From Undibacterium sp049340185 (lineage in GTDB: Bacteria; Pseudomonadota; Gammaproteobacteria; Burkholderiales; Burkholderiaceae_D): 64,000 nucleotides of DNA. Under the pieces are notes generated by a model. The model worked only from the letters and a program-made list of their open reading frames with translations, ran no database searches and had not been told where the DNA came from. Both the position numbers and the translations under genes were made by a program. Of this stretch, positions 35,009 to 43,033 are shown in pieces (positions within the stretch are counted from its first letter, which is position 1; each line of letters starts with the position of its first letter). The DNA lies in assembly GCF_049340185.1 (NCBI RefSeq), contig NZ_JBMPPC010000011.1, forward strand, positions 24,950 to 88,949, in the 5' to 3' direction.

Positions 35009-35340
35009 CAGACATGAGCGGTAGCTAGTCCGTGCCATATGCCATATTGCACTATACCCGTCGTCAAAAAATCGCTGAGGCAATTGAATTGTCTCAGCGA
35101 TTTTTTTATTGCTGAACTGACGCACAATAATTCCGGCAAGATACGGTAAGATCGTCCCAGCAGTTTTATGTAAGTCTTCTAGCGGCACTGATCAAGCAAA
35201 ATTCAGCCCCCTCACACGCGCTTTCTGGTAACTCACTATAATCATCATGCTTTGCGAAGAGACGCTGTGTTGCTGCATGCCAATCGTCGCAATATCAGTC
35301 GCAACAACATCCCGCTGCCATCACTTTTTCAGGAGTTCCT
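35009..35340. other. 332-base intergenic region with terminator
   Basis: Contains the terminator at 35,066-35,107. The remaining ~230 bases form the leader of the DUF1993 gene and hold no convincing gene. Confidence 0.55.
35066..35107 (+). terminator. Strong intrinsic terminator
   Basis: AAAAATCGCTGAG and CTCAGCGATTTTT pair perfectly over 13 bases around a 12-base loop, with a T-run on the plus strand (35,101-35,107) and an equivalent on the minus strand. It terminates the DUF2807 gene and would work in both directions. Confidence 0.92.
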
Positions 35341-35850
35341 ATGACGATTTCTATGTATGCCGCCTCTGTACCCGTGTTCCGCCAAATGCTTTTGAGCTTA
35401 AGCGACGTTCTGGCAAAAGCCGAGGCACACGCGACGGCAAAAAATATCGAACCTTCGGCTTTGTTGCAGTCACGTCTGTTTCCAGACATGCTGTCATTCA
35501 CCCGCCAGATCCAGATAGCAGCCGACTTTGCGAAAAGCGTCTCTGCTCGTCTTGCTCGTATTGAGGTCCCATCCTACGAAGACAATGAACAAAGCTTTGC
35601 AGACCTGCAAGCGCGCATCACAAAAACACTGGCACTACTCGACACGCTGACACCGGCACAATTTGACGGCAGCGAAGAGCTTGATATCGTATTACGTCCT
35701 GGCACGCCGAAAGAAAAAAAACTCAGCGGTCAAAATTACCTGCTGGCCTATGGCTTGCCACAATTCTTTTTCCATGTAACGACGGCATATTCACTGCTGC
35801 GTCACAACGGTATTGAAATCGGCAAAAAAGACTACATGGGCGCCTACTAA
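35341..35850 (+). CDS. DUF1993 family protein
   Basis: The 169-aa product matches DUF1993, four-helix-bundle proteins of the DinB-like type. It starts MTISMYAASVPVFRQML, the standard opening of the family, and contains FPDMLSFTRQIQIAADFAK and LPQFFFHVTTAYSLLRHNG, where His and Asp could bind metal as in DinB proteins. Function is unknown. AGGAG is placed seven bases before the ATG. It runs 23 bases ahead of the AlkB-like gene and probably shares its transcript. Confidence 0.9.
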   Translation: MTISMYAASVPVFRQMLLSLSDVLAKAEAHATAKNIEPSALLQSRLFPDMLSFTRQIQIAADFAKSVSARLARIEVPSYEDNEQSFADLQARITKTLALLDTLTPAQFDGSEELDIVLRPGTPKEKKLSGQNYLLAYGLPQFFFHVTTAYSLLRHNGIEIGKKDYMGAY

Positions 35851-35873
35851 AATTAAACTATTTGCCAGCTACC

Positions 35874-36488
35874 ATGCATGATCTTTTTTCTGCGCCAACA
35901 ACACTGGAGCAACTGACGATCGTCGATGGTGAGCTGGCATTTGCACATCAATTTTATGCGGCAGAATATGCAACGGACTTATTTCACGAGCTACTCAATT
36001 CCACTCCGTGGCGACAAGACCCCATCACCGTATGGGGAAAAACACATCTGCAACCACGCTTGACTGCATGGTATGGTGACAAACAAAGTAGCTATGAATA
36101 TTCGGGATTGGCACTTGACCCCTACCCTTGGACGCCAACGCTGCTAGCCATTAAACGCGCCATAGAAGAGCTGACAAAACAGTCCTATAACAGCGTCTTA
36201 CTCAATCTGTATCGCGACCAGCATGACAGTGTTGGCTGGCATAGTGATGACGAACCGGAACTCGGTCCGTCGCCCGTCATTGCCTCCCTGAGCCTGGGTG
36301 ACACGCGTCGCTTCAAACTCAGACACAAAACAAATCCCATGCAAAAACCGCTGACCATCGCCCTAAGCAACGGCAGCGTACTACTCATGTCAGGCCAGCT
36401 TCAGAGTAAATGGGAGCATGCCGTTCCAAAAGAAAGCCGATTGCACACACCGCGTATTAATCTCACGTTCAGAACTATATTGCGCTAG
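35874..36488 (+). CDS. AlkB-like 2-oxoglutarate/Fe(II) dioxygenase
   Basis: The 204-aa product is a DNA/RNA-repair dioxygenase of the AlkB superfamily that removes methyl groups from alkylated bases. The iron ligands are His123 and Asp125 (VGWHSDDEPELG) and His182 (KWEHAVPKE); the 2-oxoglutarate-binding arginines are Arg194 and Arg200 (PRINLTFR). QPRLTAWYGD and LLNLYRDQHDSVGWH are also family blocks. The form resembles the eukaryote-like ALKBH2/3 branch more than E. coli AlkB, as is common in proteobacteria. The ATG at 35,874 was chosen over a TTG at 35,862. Confidence 0.92.
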   Translation: MHDLFSAPTTLEQLTIVDGELAFAHQFYAAEYATDLFHELLNSTPWRQDPITVWGKTHLQPRLTAWYGDKQSSYEYSGLALDPYPWTPTLLAIKRAIEELTKQSYNSVLLNLYRDQHDSVGWHSDDEPELGPSPVIASLSLGDTRRFKLRHKTNPMQKPLTIALSNGSVLLMSGQLQSKWEHAVPKESRLHTPRINLTFRTILR

Positions 36489-36695
36489 TATTTATGCGGT
36501 TCTCCGGCACTTTATCCTTCAAGAGCCTTATGAAATAAGCGCAATAGTTTTTGGAAGCACAAAAATCTCTACGATATTTAACCCGGATTTTCGACCGGAA
36601 CAGCGGTCATGTTGTTCCTTTGACAGCCGCATAGCATCTGCATTGTTAGAAGTGATCGCGGTCGGATGGAGAATCACGGTTTAAGCTGTTGGCTG

Positions 36696-37298
36696 CTAGT
36701 CAGCACCCGGCACACCCTGATTCATACCACCGGATCCACCAGGCATACCGCCGCCACTTTGCCCGCCCGGCCCACCTTTACCGCCGCGACGTCCGCCACC
36801 TTGCTTCTGTCCGTCACCACCAGCGTGTGAGTCTCTCGGCTGGTCAGCTACGCGCGTCAATTGCTCCATCAGCAAACTCATGACAATCTCATTCTGCTTA
36901 TCGTCCAAAGCATCATGCATGGTCATCCATAGTTCCCTGAGCTGCTGATTCTCCTGCAAAGAAATCAACTCATCCTGATCCATCACTTTTGCGAGGTCAC
37001 GTAATTCGGTATTTTTGTTTTGCATGCCATTTTTAATGGATTCTTGCACGTTACGACGGCGAGCCTCGCGTGTGCGGATAATAGTGCGCACCTTGGCTTC
37101 GGTCTGCTGCCACAGCAACTGCTGATTGGCACTTAAGCTAAGATTTTTTTTAACTTCCTCGAAAATTGGTAATGCATCTTCCGCACGAAAATCCGATACA
37201 GGAATCGCTAGTACAGGTTTGACGAAAGAGAGCAACGCGCACGCAAATACAATGCAAGCTGCAAATTTGAGAGGAAAGCGGGAAAGTGGCAAGGACAT
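36696..37298 (-). CDS. Exported helical protein with Gly-rich tail (Spy-like?)
   Basis: The 200-aa product has a signal peptide (FAACIVFACALLSFVKPVLA), a helical body with LSANQQLLWQQTEAKVRTII and repeated Arg/Glu/Gln, and a disordered C-terminal 45 residues rich in Gly, Gln and Arg (GGGRRGGKGGPGGQSGGG). The body resembles the LTxxQ/Spy group of periplasmic helical chaperones or metal-stress proteins, but the LTxxQ motifs are not exact, so this is tentative. AGGAG precedes the ATG at 37,298. A complete reverse-strand terminator lies in its leader about 50 bases upstream. Confidence 0.7.
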   Translation of the reverse strand: MSLPLSRFPLKFAACIVFACALLSFVKPVLAIPVSDFRAEDALPIFEEVKKNLSLSANQQLLWQQTEAKVRTIIRTREARRRNVQESIKNGMQNKNTELRDLAKVMDQDELISLQENQQLRELWMTMHDALDDKQNEIVMSLLMEQLTRVADQPRDSHAGGDGQKQGGGRRGGKGGPGGQSGGGMPGGSGGMNQGVPGAD

Positions 37299-37602
37299 CT
37301 TGCTGCTCCTGATAAGATGAAAGAAAAGACGCCCAAAACCGGGCAAAAAAAAGCTACGCCATAAGAGGCGTAGCCATAAACCACTTTGGGAGTGGGATCA
37401 AGAAAAGTAAAATGAAGCAATGCCAATATAGTCCGCCCTCAGCATCATATTGAGGACTATTACATTTTTTTACGGGATGATAGTGCCGCGATACTTAAGC
37501 GATACAAAAACAGGCTAAGGTTTTACATACCGATACACTATGTAAGAAATGACACCCTCTGTTTGAGGCGGACATAAAAACATCACGACTAACGGATCAG
37601 GC
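37299..37602. other. 304-base divergent intergenic region
   Basis: Between the minus-strand Spy-like gene and a plus-strand acetyltransferase gene. It holds the minus-strand terminator at 37,346-37,375 and a second small stem, GCCC/GGGC, at 37,332-37,345. The upstream ~225 bases have no gene in either direction. Confidence 0.6.
37346..37375 (-). terminator. Intrinsic terminator within a 5' leader
   Basis: Read on the minus strand: GCTACGCC, loop TCTTAT, GGCGTAGC, then eight T residues. The stem is perfect. No minus-strand gene ends upstream of it, and the next minus-strand gene begins ~50 bases downstream, so it either ends a small RNA or attenuates the downstream gene. Confidence 0.85.
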
Positions 37603-38178
37603 ATGGCAGCTTCTACATCACAAAAATCCGAAGGCTATTTCCCTGAATTGCATTCGCAACGCTTTGTTCTCAGGCAAATCGTACAAGACGATATCGGCAA
37701 TATTTTTAAAGGCTTATCCCACCCAAAAGTGATTGCTTATTATGGTATTTCTTATGACAGTCTGATTGCGACACAAGAGCAAATCGAGTGGTATCAGCAT
37801 TTAGAAGCAGAGCAGACTGGCCGCTGGTGGGCAATATGTCCATGCGGGATGCCGGATCAATTAATTGGTGCTTGCGGGCTCTATGAGTGGGATAAGGACA
37901 ATCACAACGCCGACCTCGGCTATTGGCTACACCCCGATTACTGGCGTCAAGGTGTGATGCAAGAATGCTTACGAACCATGCTAGTTCACGCATTTAGCGC
38001 AGGACAATTACACAGAGTCGAAGCAGAAGTTGAGAGCGCAAATAAGGCAAGTAGCGAACTTTTATTGAAACTGGGATTTCAGCTGGAAGGATGCCGCAGA
38101 GAAGTTGCATGGAAAAATCAACGTTACGTTGACATGAACTACTACGGCTTACTGGACCACGATTTTCAGAAAAAATAA
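37603..38178 (+). CDS. GNAT-family N-acetyltransferase
   Basis: The 191-aa product is a RimJ/RimL-like acetyltransferase (Acetyltransf_3 type): SQRFVLRQIVQDDIGNIFKG at the start, LGYWLHPDYWRQGVMQECL as the acetyl-CoA-binding motif (Q-G-V-M replaces the usual G-x-A), and NKASSELLLKLGFQLEGCRR as motif B. The substrate is not deducible. It stands alone with its own leader. Confidence 0.88.
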   Translation: MAASTSQKSEGYFPELHSQRFVLRQIVQDDIGNIFKGLSHPKVIAYYGISYDSLIATQEQIEWYQHLEAEQTGRWWAICPCGMPDQLIGACGLYEWDKDNHNADLGYWLHPDYWRQGVMQECLRTMLVHAFSAGQLHRVEAEVESANKASSELLLKLGFQLEGCRREVAWKNQRYVDMNYYGLLDHDFQKK

Positions 38179-38330
38179 AAGTGAATTGACCCAGTTGTGC
38201 CACAAGGACAGCGGTAATTGCGTATCGTGATGGCATTACTCCGCAGAGCACCGCACCACTCAGGTGTCGGCGAAACAATAGCCCTCCAATGGTAAATTCT
38301 AAACACTCTTTGTCACTTACTCTTGTCTTT

Positions 38331-38370
38331 TCTCTGTGTCTCTGTGTCTCTGTACTTCGGTGGTGAAAGG
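38331..38370 (+). repeat. TCTCTGTG tandem repeat with conserved flank
   Basis: TCTCTGTG is repeated almost three times (38,331-38,353), followed by ACTTCGGTGGTGAAAGG. The reverse complement, CCTTTCACCACCGAAGTACAGAGACACAGAG, has the form of a widely dispersed intergenic repeat seen in many bacterial genomes. It is noncoding here. Confidence 0.65.
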
Positions 38371-38449
38371 TCTTGGTTTTTGCGTCAGTCTTGTCGATGT
38401 AATTTTTCAATACGGAGGTTTTTAGAAGTTCCCTACTGAAAAATTCGGG

Positions 38450-39907
38450 TTAGATATTTGCTTTCACGACAAACTCGACGCCAACCTCGCGCCAGCATTC
38501 GATTTCCTTTTGCAGCCAGAATGCGACTGTCGGATGCAAGGTAACCCAGTCCTGGCGAATTTCGAGTTCGATTTTATTTTTCATCTTCAACCGAAAATCA
38601 GCATAATCAAGCTCAACCCGCGAGTGCATAAAAGTCACGGACAAACGTAGCGCCAGTACCGCTTTGGCGAAATCAAGATCGGCAAAACTATCGCTGATTT
38701 TTCTGAGATTACCTTTTTGGCTCAAAATCAATTTGCTCATTACACGCTGTTCACGGGTAGTGAATCCGGCCATGTCGGCATTCTCAATCATGTAGGCGCC
38801 GTGCTTATGGTAGCCCGTATGCGACACTACCATGCCAATCTCATGCAGCATCGCACTCCAGTGCAGATGACGGGTATAGGTATCAGAGGAAGGTTTCAGT
38901 TGTGCATACAAAGACTTCACCATATCGGCTACGCGATTAGCGCGTGTCACATCAGCATGGAATAGAGTCGCAGCGTTATGCACCGCCTGCTCACGTCGGT
39001 CGCGCTTGGTTGAGCGCAAATACAAATCCCACATCACGCCCATGCGCAAGCCCGCTTCAATCGGGCGAAGTACATCAATATTAAATTCTTGCAGCAGCCC
39101 GATTAAAATCGCCAGTCCACCGACAACCATTGCAACGCGCTCTGGTTTGATGCCGTTTAATTCCAACTGACTGATCTGCCCGCATTGCACGCAATACTGT
39201 TTGAGCGTGGTCAGGCTTTGTAAGGTGATGCTGCCGTCACCGAGACTGTTTTTTGAGAGTGCATCCGAGATCGCACGTATCGTTCCGGACGAACCATAGG
39301 CGTTACGCCAATGCTCGGGCTGATATGGTGGCGCGGCATCTTCAAACAAGGATCGTGCAGATAAGATGGCGGCTTCGAAACCTGCTTCGGTGATTTTCCC
39401 TTGCGGGAAAAAAGTAGAACTATGTTTGACTGTGCCGATGCTGAAGGATTCGACTTTAACGATCTCGTGCCCACGCCCGAGAATGACTTCGGTTGAGCCT
39501 CCGCCGATATCCAGAACTAAGCGACGTTCCCCTGGGATCGCAATGGAATTAGACACCCCCATGTAAATCAGTCGCCCCTCCTCCTCACCTGAAATCACTT
39601 CTATGGGATAACCAATCGCCGCTTCAGCTGCAGGTAATAGGGCTGCCGCATTTTTGGCAATCCGTATCGTATTCGTCGCGACAACCCGTACCGCATCAAT
39701 AGGGAACTCGTCGAGGATGAGTTTAAAACGCGCCAGACTATCCACCGCACTTTTGATCGCTGCCGCCGTTAAGTTGCCTTGACTATCCAGACCTGCTGCG
39801 AGCCGGATAGGGTCGCGCGCACTTTTGACGACACGAATCACATCACCTTCATGACGTCCTATATGCAAGCGAAAACTATTTGAACCAAGATCAACGGCTG
39901 CAAACAT
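38450..39907 (-). CDS. ppx: Exopolyphosphatase / guanosine pentaphosphate phosphatase family
   Basis: The 485-aa product belongs to the Ppx/GppA family of the ASKHA fold and would degrade inorganic polyphosphate or pppGpp. Diagnostic segments are AAVDLGSNSFRLHIGRHEG (phosphate-1 loop), EVISGEEEGRLIYMGV (catalytic Glu), LVLDIGGGSTEVILG (phosphate-2 loop) and YGSSGTIRAI. The C-terminal HD-like domain (WSAMLHEIGMVVSHTGYHKHG) is that of the longer Ppx type. Sequence alone does not separate Ppx from GppA. The ATG at 39,907 has GGAG upstream; a TTG at 39,922 is less likely. Confidence 0.92.
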   Translation of the reverse strand: MFAAVDLGSNSFRLHIGRHEGDVIRVVKSARDPIRLAAGLDSQGNLTAAAIKSAVDSLARFKLILDEFPIDAVRVVATNTIRIAKNAAALLPAAEAAIGYPIEVISGEEEGRLIYMGVSNSIAIPGERRLVLDIGGGSTEVILGRGHEIVKVESFSIGTVKHSSTFFPQGKITEAGFEAAILSARSLFEDAAPPYQPEHWRNAYGSSGTIRAISDALSKNSLGDGSITLQSLTTLKQYCVQCGQISQLELNGIKPERVAMVVGGLAILIGLLQEFNIDVLRPIEAGLRMGVMWDLYLRSTKRDRREQAVHNAATLFHADVTRANRVADMVKSLYAQLKPSSDTYTRHLHWSAMLHEIGMVVSHTGYHKHGAYMIENADMAGFTTREQRVMSKLILSQKGNLRKISDSFADLDFAKAVLALRLSVTFMHSRVELDYADFRLKMKNKIELEIRQDWVTLHPTVAFWLQKEIECWREVGVEFVVKANI

Positions 39908-40113
39908 ACTGCGACTCTCCAATTAGATGTATCGATACAAAATGCATCATGCAGCAAGTAATTTTTTAGCAAAAAACTGATTGGACCACATCATCAATCA
40001 AGGGAATGTCCAGATGATATTCTCTGTTGACTCACTATTCTGATAAATGATATTAATCATTATTTATGACCTCAGAATGACGTTATCTACGCTAATAAAT
40101 CGTCTCTGCGATC

Positions 40114-41007
40114 TCATGCGGGAGTGAAAAAACGTCCCCGCATAGATTCCAGTCCAGTACTTTTTAGTACTTCAGCCAGACGCTCCGCAGGGCGTTTCGC
40201 AGGTAAGCCTTTATATTCAGCAATGATCAGCTCGTTTTTCATCGAGTGCTCCCAGCCAACCAGTTCTGTCACACGCACCTGATACCCATGCGCCTCAAGC
40301 TGCAGGCAGCGTAATACATTGGTGATCTGACTACCGAATTCGCGCGTGTGGATGGGATGACGCCACATTTCAGACAAGGGATTATCCCTGACTGCATCGG
40401 CTTTATGTTTGCGCAATTCAGCCGCAACTTCCGCCTGACAGCAAGGAACCAGCACCATGAATTTTGCTTTCTTTTTTAGGCCAAATTCGATTGCATCGTC
40501 AGTCGCGGTATTACAGGCATGCAAAGCCGTCACAATATCAATCTGATCCGGCAATTGTGTTGAACGAATGGATTCTGCAACAGATAAATTCAGGAATGAC
40601 ATTCCCGGAAAATCCAGGCGCTGCGCGAGTTCCGTCGATTTGCTGACCAGCTCGTCACGCGTTTCTATGCCATAGATACGGGAAGCATCCTGACCTGCTG
40701 TTGCCTTAAAAAACAGATCGTACAGAATAAAACCGAGATACGATTTGCCTGCACCATGGTCAACCAGACTCAGATCTGCGTGAGTCTCACGCAGCTGCTG
40801 TAACAGAGGCTCGATAAATTGATACAGATGATAAACCTGCTTCAATTTACGGCGACTGTCCTGATTCATCTTGCCGTCACGCGTCAGGATGTGCAGCTCC
40901 TTGAGCAACTCAATGGATTGACCGGGACGAATCTCGTGGTGCTGCTCTTGCTTATCGGCAGCCTTCGGTAATGGAGTAGGTTTGTTTTTATCCTGCTTAT
41001 GCTTCAT
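40114..41007 (-). CDS. Class I SAM-dependent methyltransferase
   Basis: The 297-aa product has a Methyltransf_32-type methyltransferase core: LSLVDHGAGKSYLGFILYDL (AdoMet-binding motif I with D-x-G-x-G-K), IYGIETRDELVSKS (motif II acidic residue) and DIVTALHACNTATDDAIEFG with FMVLVPCCQAEVA. The PCCQ and HACNTATDDA blocks are typical of a family thought to act on RNA, though no substrate is proven. A Lys-rich N-terminus precedes the domain. I took the ATG at 41,007, which has AAGG seven bases upstream, over ATGs at 41,037 and 41,085. Confidence 0.85.
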   Translation of the reverse strand: MKHKQDKNKPTPLPKAADKQEQHHEIRPGQSIELLKELHILTRDGKMNQDSRRKLKQVYHLYQFIEPLLQQLRETHADLSLVDHGAGKSYLGFILYDLFFKATAGQDASRIYGIETRDELVSKSTELAQRLDFPGMSFLNLSVAESIRSTQLPDQIDIVTALHACNTATDDAIEFGLKKKAKFMVLVPCCQAEVAAELRKHKADAVRDNPLSEMWRHPIHTREFGSQITNVLRCLQLEAHGYQVRVTELVGWEHSMKNELIIAEYKGLPAKRPAERLAEVLKSTGLESMRGRFFTPA

Positions 41008-41100
41008 CAGGCGGCCTTGATAGGTGAATTGGATCATAGTGCGACTAGCGCACTGGAATAAGCACAGTGCAATAAGTATAGACACTTCTCAGCACCAGAA

Positions 41101-41137
41101 AAAACAAAAAAGGATCCAGGCTTACACCTGAATCCTT
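41101..41137 (-). terminator. Terminator of the distal tRNA-Lys gene
   Basis: On the minus strand AAGGATTCAG pairs with CTGGATCCTT (one G-U) around an 8-base loop, then TTTTTTGTTTT follows. It lies 18 bases after the tRNA 3' end. Confidence 0.88.
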
Positions 41138-41154
41138 ATATTTGCTTGTAACTT

Positions 41155-41230
41155 TGGTAGGCCGTGCGGGATTCGAACCTGCGACCAACGGATTAAAAGT
41201 CCGCTGCTCTACCAGCTGAGCTAACGACCC
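41155..41230 (-). tRNA. tRNA-Lys (anticodon UUU), distal copy
   Basis: A 76-nt tRNA with encoded CCA. The anticodon loop contains CTTTTAA (anticodon TTT); the D-arm AGCTCAGCTGGTAGAGC and T-arm GGTTCGAATCC are canonical. The acceptor stem GGGTCGT pairs with ACGGCCT with G-U wobbles at two positions. It appears identical to the copy at 41,346-41,421. Confidence 0.97.
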
Positions 41231-41305
41231 AAAGACTGCTGTTTATAATCAATGCGCGATCTGCAGAAAACGAATGCAAATTCAATAACGCTCTTGCTTA
41301 TAAAT

Positions 41306-41337
41306 GAAAAAGACTTAGATTTTCACCTAAGTCTTTC
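41306..41337 (-). terminator. Terminator between the two tRNA-Lys genes
   Basis: On the minus strand AAAGACTTAG and CTAAGTCTTT form a perfect 10-bp stem around an 8-base loop, followed by TTC. It follows the promoter-proximal tRNA, so readthrough may be needed to express the second copy unless that copy has its own promoter. Confidence 0.85.
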
Positions 41338-41345
41338 GAATTTCG

Positions 41346-41421
41346 TGGTAGGCCGTGCGGGATTCGAACCTGCGACCAACGGATTAAAAGTCCGCTGCTC
41401 TACCAGCTGAGCTAACGACCC
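41346..41421 (-). tRNA. tRNA-Lys (anticodon UUU), proximal copy
   Basis: Same 76-nt sequence as the distal copy, with encoded CCA and TTT anticodon. A near-consensus sigma70 promoter stands directly upstream. Confidence 0.97.
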
Positions 41422-41432
41422 GAAAGAACGAA

Positions 41433-41461
41433 ATTATAGTATGTTCCATAATCCCTGTCAA
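41433..41461 (-). promoter_or_regulatory. Consensus sigma70 promoter for tRNA-Lys
   Basis: Read on the minus strand: TTGACA (41,461-41,456), a 17-base spacer, TATAAT (41,438-41,433), then 11 bases to the tRNA 5' end. Both hexamers are perfect consensus with optimal spacing. Confidence 0.93.
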
Positions 41462-41512
41462 CGAGCTTGCCGGATTTTTTCCTGTGCAAGCCTGTTCTCT
41501 CGGATCGCAGGC

Positions 41513-42283
41513 TTATTTTGTGGCGGCCAGACGACTCTTTGCCGCTTGCGCTGCATCGGTCTCAGGGTACTGTGCAATCACTGTTTCCAGTGTTTTTTTG
41601 CTACCCGGTTTGTCTTTTAATTCAAGCTGACAAGACGCAATATTCAGCATTGCATCCGGGGACTTAGGATGATCAGGGTAATTCTTCACTAACTGCTGCA
41701 AAGAAGAAATCGTGTTTTTGCAGTCACGTTGTGCATACCATGAATTGCCTAGCCAATACTGCGCAGAGCCTGCATAAGCGGACTGCGGATAATTCACATT
41801 GAACGCGGTAAATGCTGCACTCGCATTTTTATAATCTGCCGCTTTAAACAAGGACAGCGCGGCATCGTAGGCACGTTGTTCGCCAATATCGACCGTCGCT
41901 TCTTTGCCATCGATCGTCATTTTTTTTGGTTCTAATTTGCGCACGCGGTTATCAAGATCGACATAAAAATCTTGCTGACGACGTTGCGTGTTTGCGAGAT
42001 CATTGGTCAAGACTTCTACTTGACCACGTAATTTCGCAATCTCACCGCGCAATTGCTCGATCTGATTTGCCAGTTCCAATGCACTGCTTTTATCGGCTTT
42101 TGTATCTAGTTTATTGTCTAACTTGGTACTGACGGCATCGACCTTGGCACGTAAATCCAGTATCGCCTTACGCGCTTCGTCGTCATCAAAAATGCCTGCA
42201 GAGGCACTCAATGGCAACGCAGACGCCAGCAACATCGTGCATGTCATCACCCGCATCGATTGGGGAAAAGTAAACAATTTCAT
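41513..42283 (-). CDS. cpoB: Cell division coordinator CpoB (YbgF)
   Basis: The 256-aa periplasmic protein links Tol-Pal to peptidoglycan synthesis during constriction. It has a signal peptide (to ALPLSASAG), an N-terminal coiled-coil trimerisation region (~35-110, LRAKVDAVSTKLDNKLDTKA through QIEQLRGEIAKLRGQVEVL) and C-terminal TPR repeats (~135-250, AYDAALSLFKAADYKNASAAF; AQYWLGNSWYAQRDCKNTI). It is the last gene of the tol cluster, 148 bases after pal, with a hairpin in between that may lower its expression relative to pal. Confidence 0.94.
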   Translation of the reverse strand: MKLFTFPQSMRVMTCTMLLASALPLSASAGIFDDDEARKAILDLRAKVDAVSTKLDNKLDTKADKSSALELANQIEQLRGEIAKLRGQVEVLTNDLANTQRRQQDFYVDLDNRVRKLEPKKMTIDGKEATVDIGEQRAYDAALSLFKAADYKNASAAFTAFNVNYPQSAYAGSAQYWLGNSWYAQRDCKNTISSLQQLVKNYPDHPKSPDAMLNIASCQLELKDKPGSKKTLETVIAQYPETDAAQAAKSRLAATK

Positions 42284-42395
42284 GGGATTGGCAATTTAGT
42301 GAATTGAAGCAGAAGACTGGAAAGCAATGAGTGCTTTACGCGGAGGATCAGATGACATTTTGAACAACATCTGACGGCCGTCAATCTACATAATA

Positions 42396-42422
42396 GAGGA
42401 TTGCTCTCTACGAGCAATCCTC
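42396..42422 (-). terminator. 11-bp hairpin between pal and cpoB
   Basis: GAGGATTGCTC (minus strand) pairs perfectly with GAGCAATCCTC around a 5-base loop, 10 bases after the pal stop, followed by TATTATG rather than a T-run. Probably a partial terminator or an mRNA-stabilising hairpin for the upstream message. Confidence 0.6.
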
Positions 42423-42431
42423 GGCCGCAGA

Positions 42432-42971
42432 TTATTGATAGACGATATCGGAACGGCGATTCTCGGCCCATGATGCTTCATCGCTACCCGTTGCTTTTGG
42501 TTTTTCTTTACCGAGAGAAACCGCTTCAACTTGTGCCTCAGGTACGCCTAACAGAGCTAGTGCTTTACGAACAGATTCAGCACGTTTTTGACCGAGAGCC
42601 AGATTGTATTCACGACCACCGCGCTCATCGGTATTGCCCTGGATCAGAATTTTACGGCCCTTGTTTGTCACCAGGTATTTAGCGTGAGCCTCTACCAGTG
42701 CTTTGTATTCGTCTTTGACAACATAGCTGTCATAGTCAAAGTAAACGCTGCGTTTTGCCAGGACACCTTTTGGATCATTCAAAGGATCAACAGAGCCGGT
42801 ATCAACAGTGCTGACAGTACGTGTATCCGGTGTTGTTGGTACCGTGGTAGTTGCAGACTTATCTTCCACTTTCGCTGGCTCTTCCAGTTTGACCGGCGTA
42901 CTGCAAGCAGTGATCAGAGCGATGCTGGTCAACAGCAATGCGAGGGTAGTTGATTTGATCGGTGAGCGCAT
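42432..42971 (-). CDS. pal: Peptidoglycan-associated lipoprotein Pal
   Basis: The 179-aa outer-membrane lipoprotein has the lipobox LITAC (lipidated Cys23), a Thr/Pro/Val-rich linker and a C-terminal OmpA-like peptidoglycan-binding domain: SVYFDYDSYVVKDEYKALVE, ILIQGNTDERGGREYNLALG and QKRAESVRKALALLGV, including the Asp and Arg that hold diaminopimelate. It works with TolB and TolQRA to keep the outer membrane attached during division. AAGGAG precedes the ATG at 42,971; a frame to 43,055 is longer but reads into the tolB leader. Confidence 0.96.
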   Translation of the reverse strand: MRSPIKSTTLALLLTSIALITACSTPVKLEEPAKVEDKSATTTVPTTPDTRTVSTVDTGSVDPLNDPKGVLAKRSVYFDYDSYVVKDEYKALVEAHAKYLVTNKGRKILIQGNTDERGGREYNLALGQKRAESVRKALALLGVPEAQVEAVSLGKEKPKATGSDEASWAENRRSDIVYQ

Positions 42972-43033
42972 GTAATTCTCCTTTTTGTAAACTAAAAAAC
43001 TTAGAAATTTCGGTAAAAAATGTAATCCAACAA

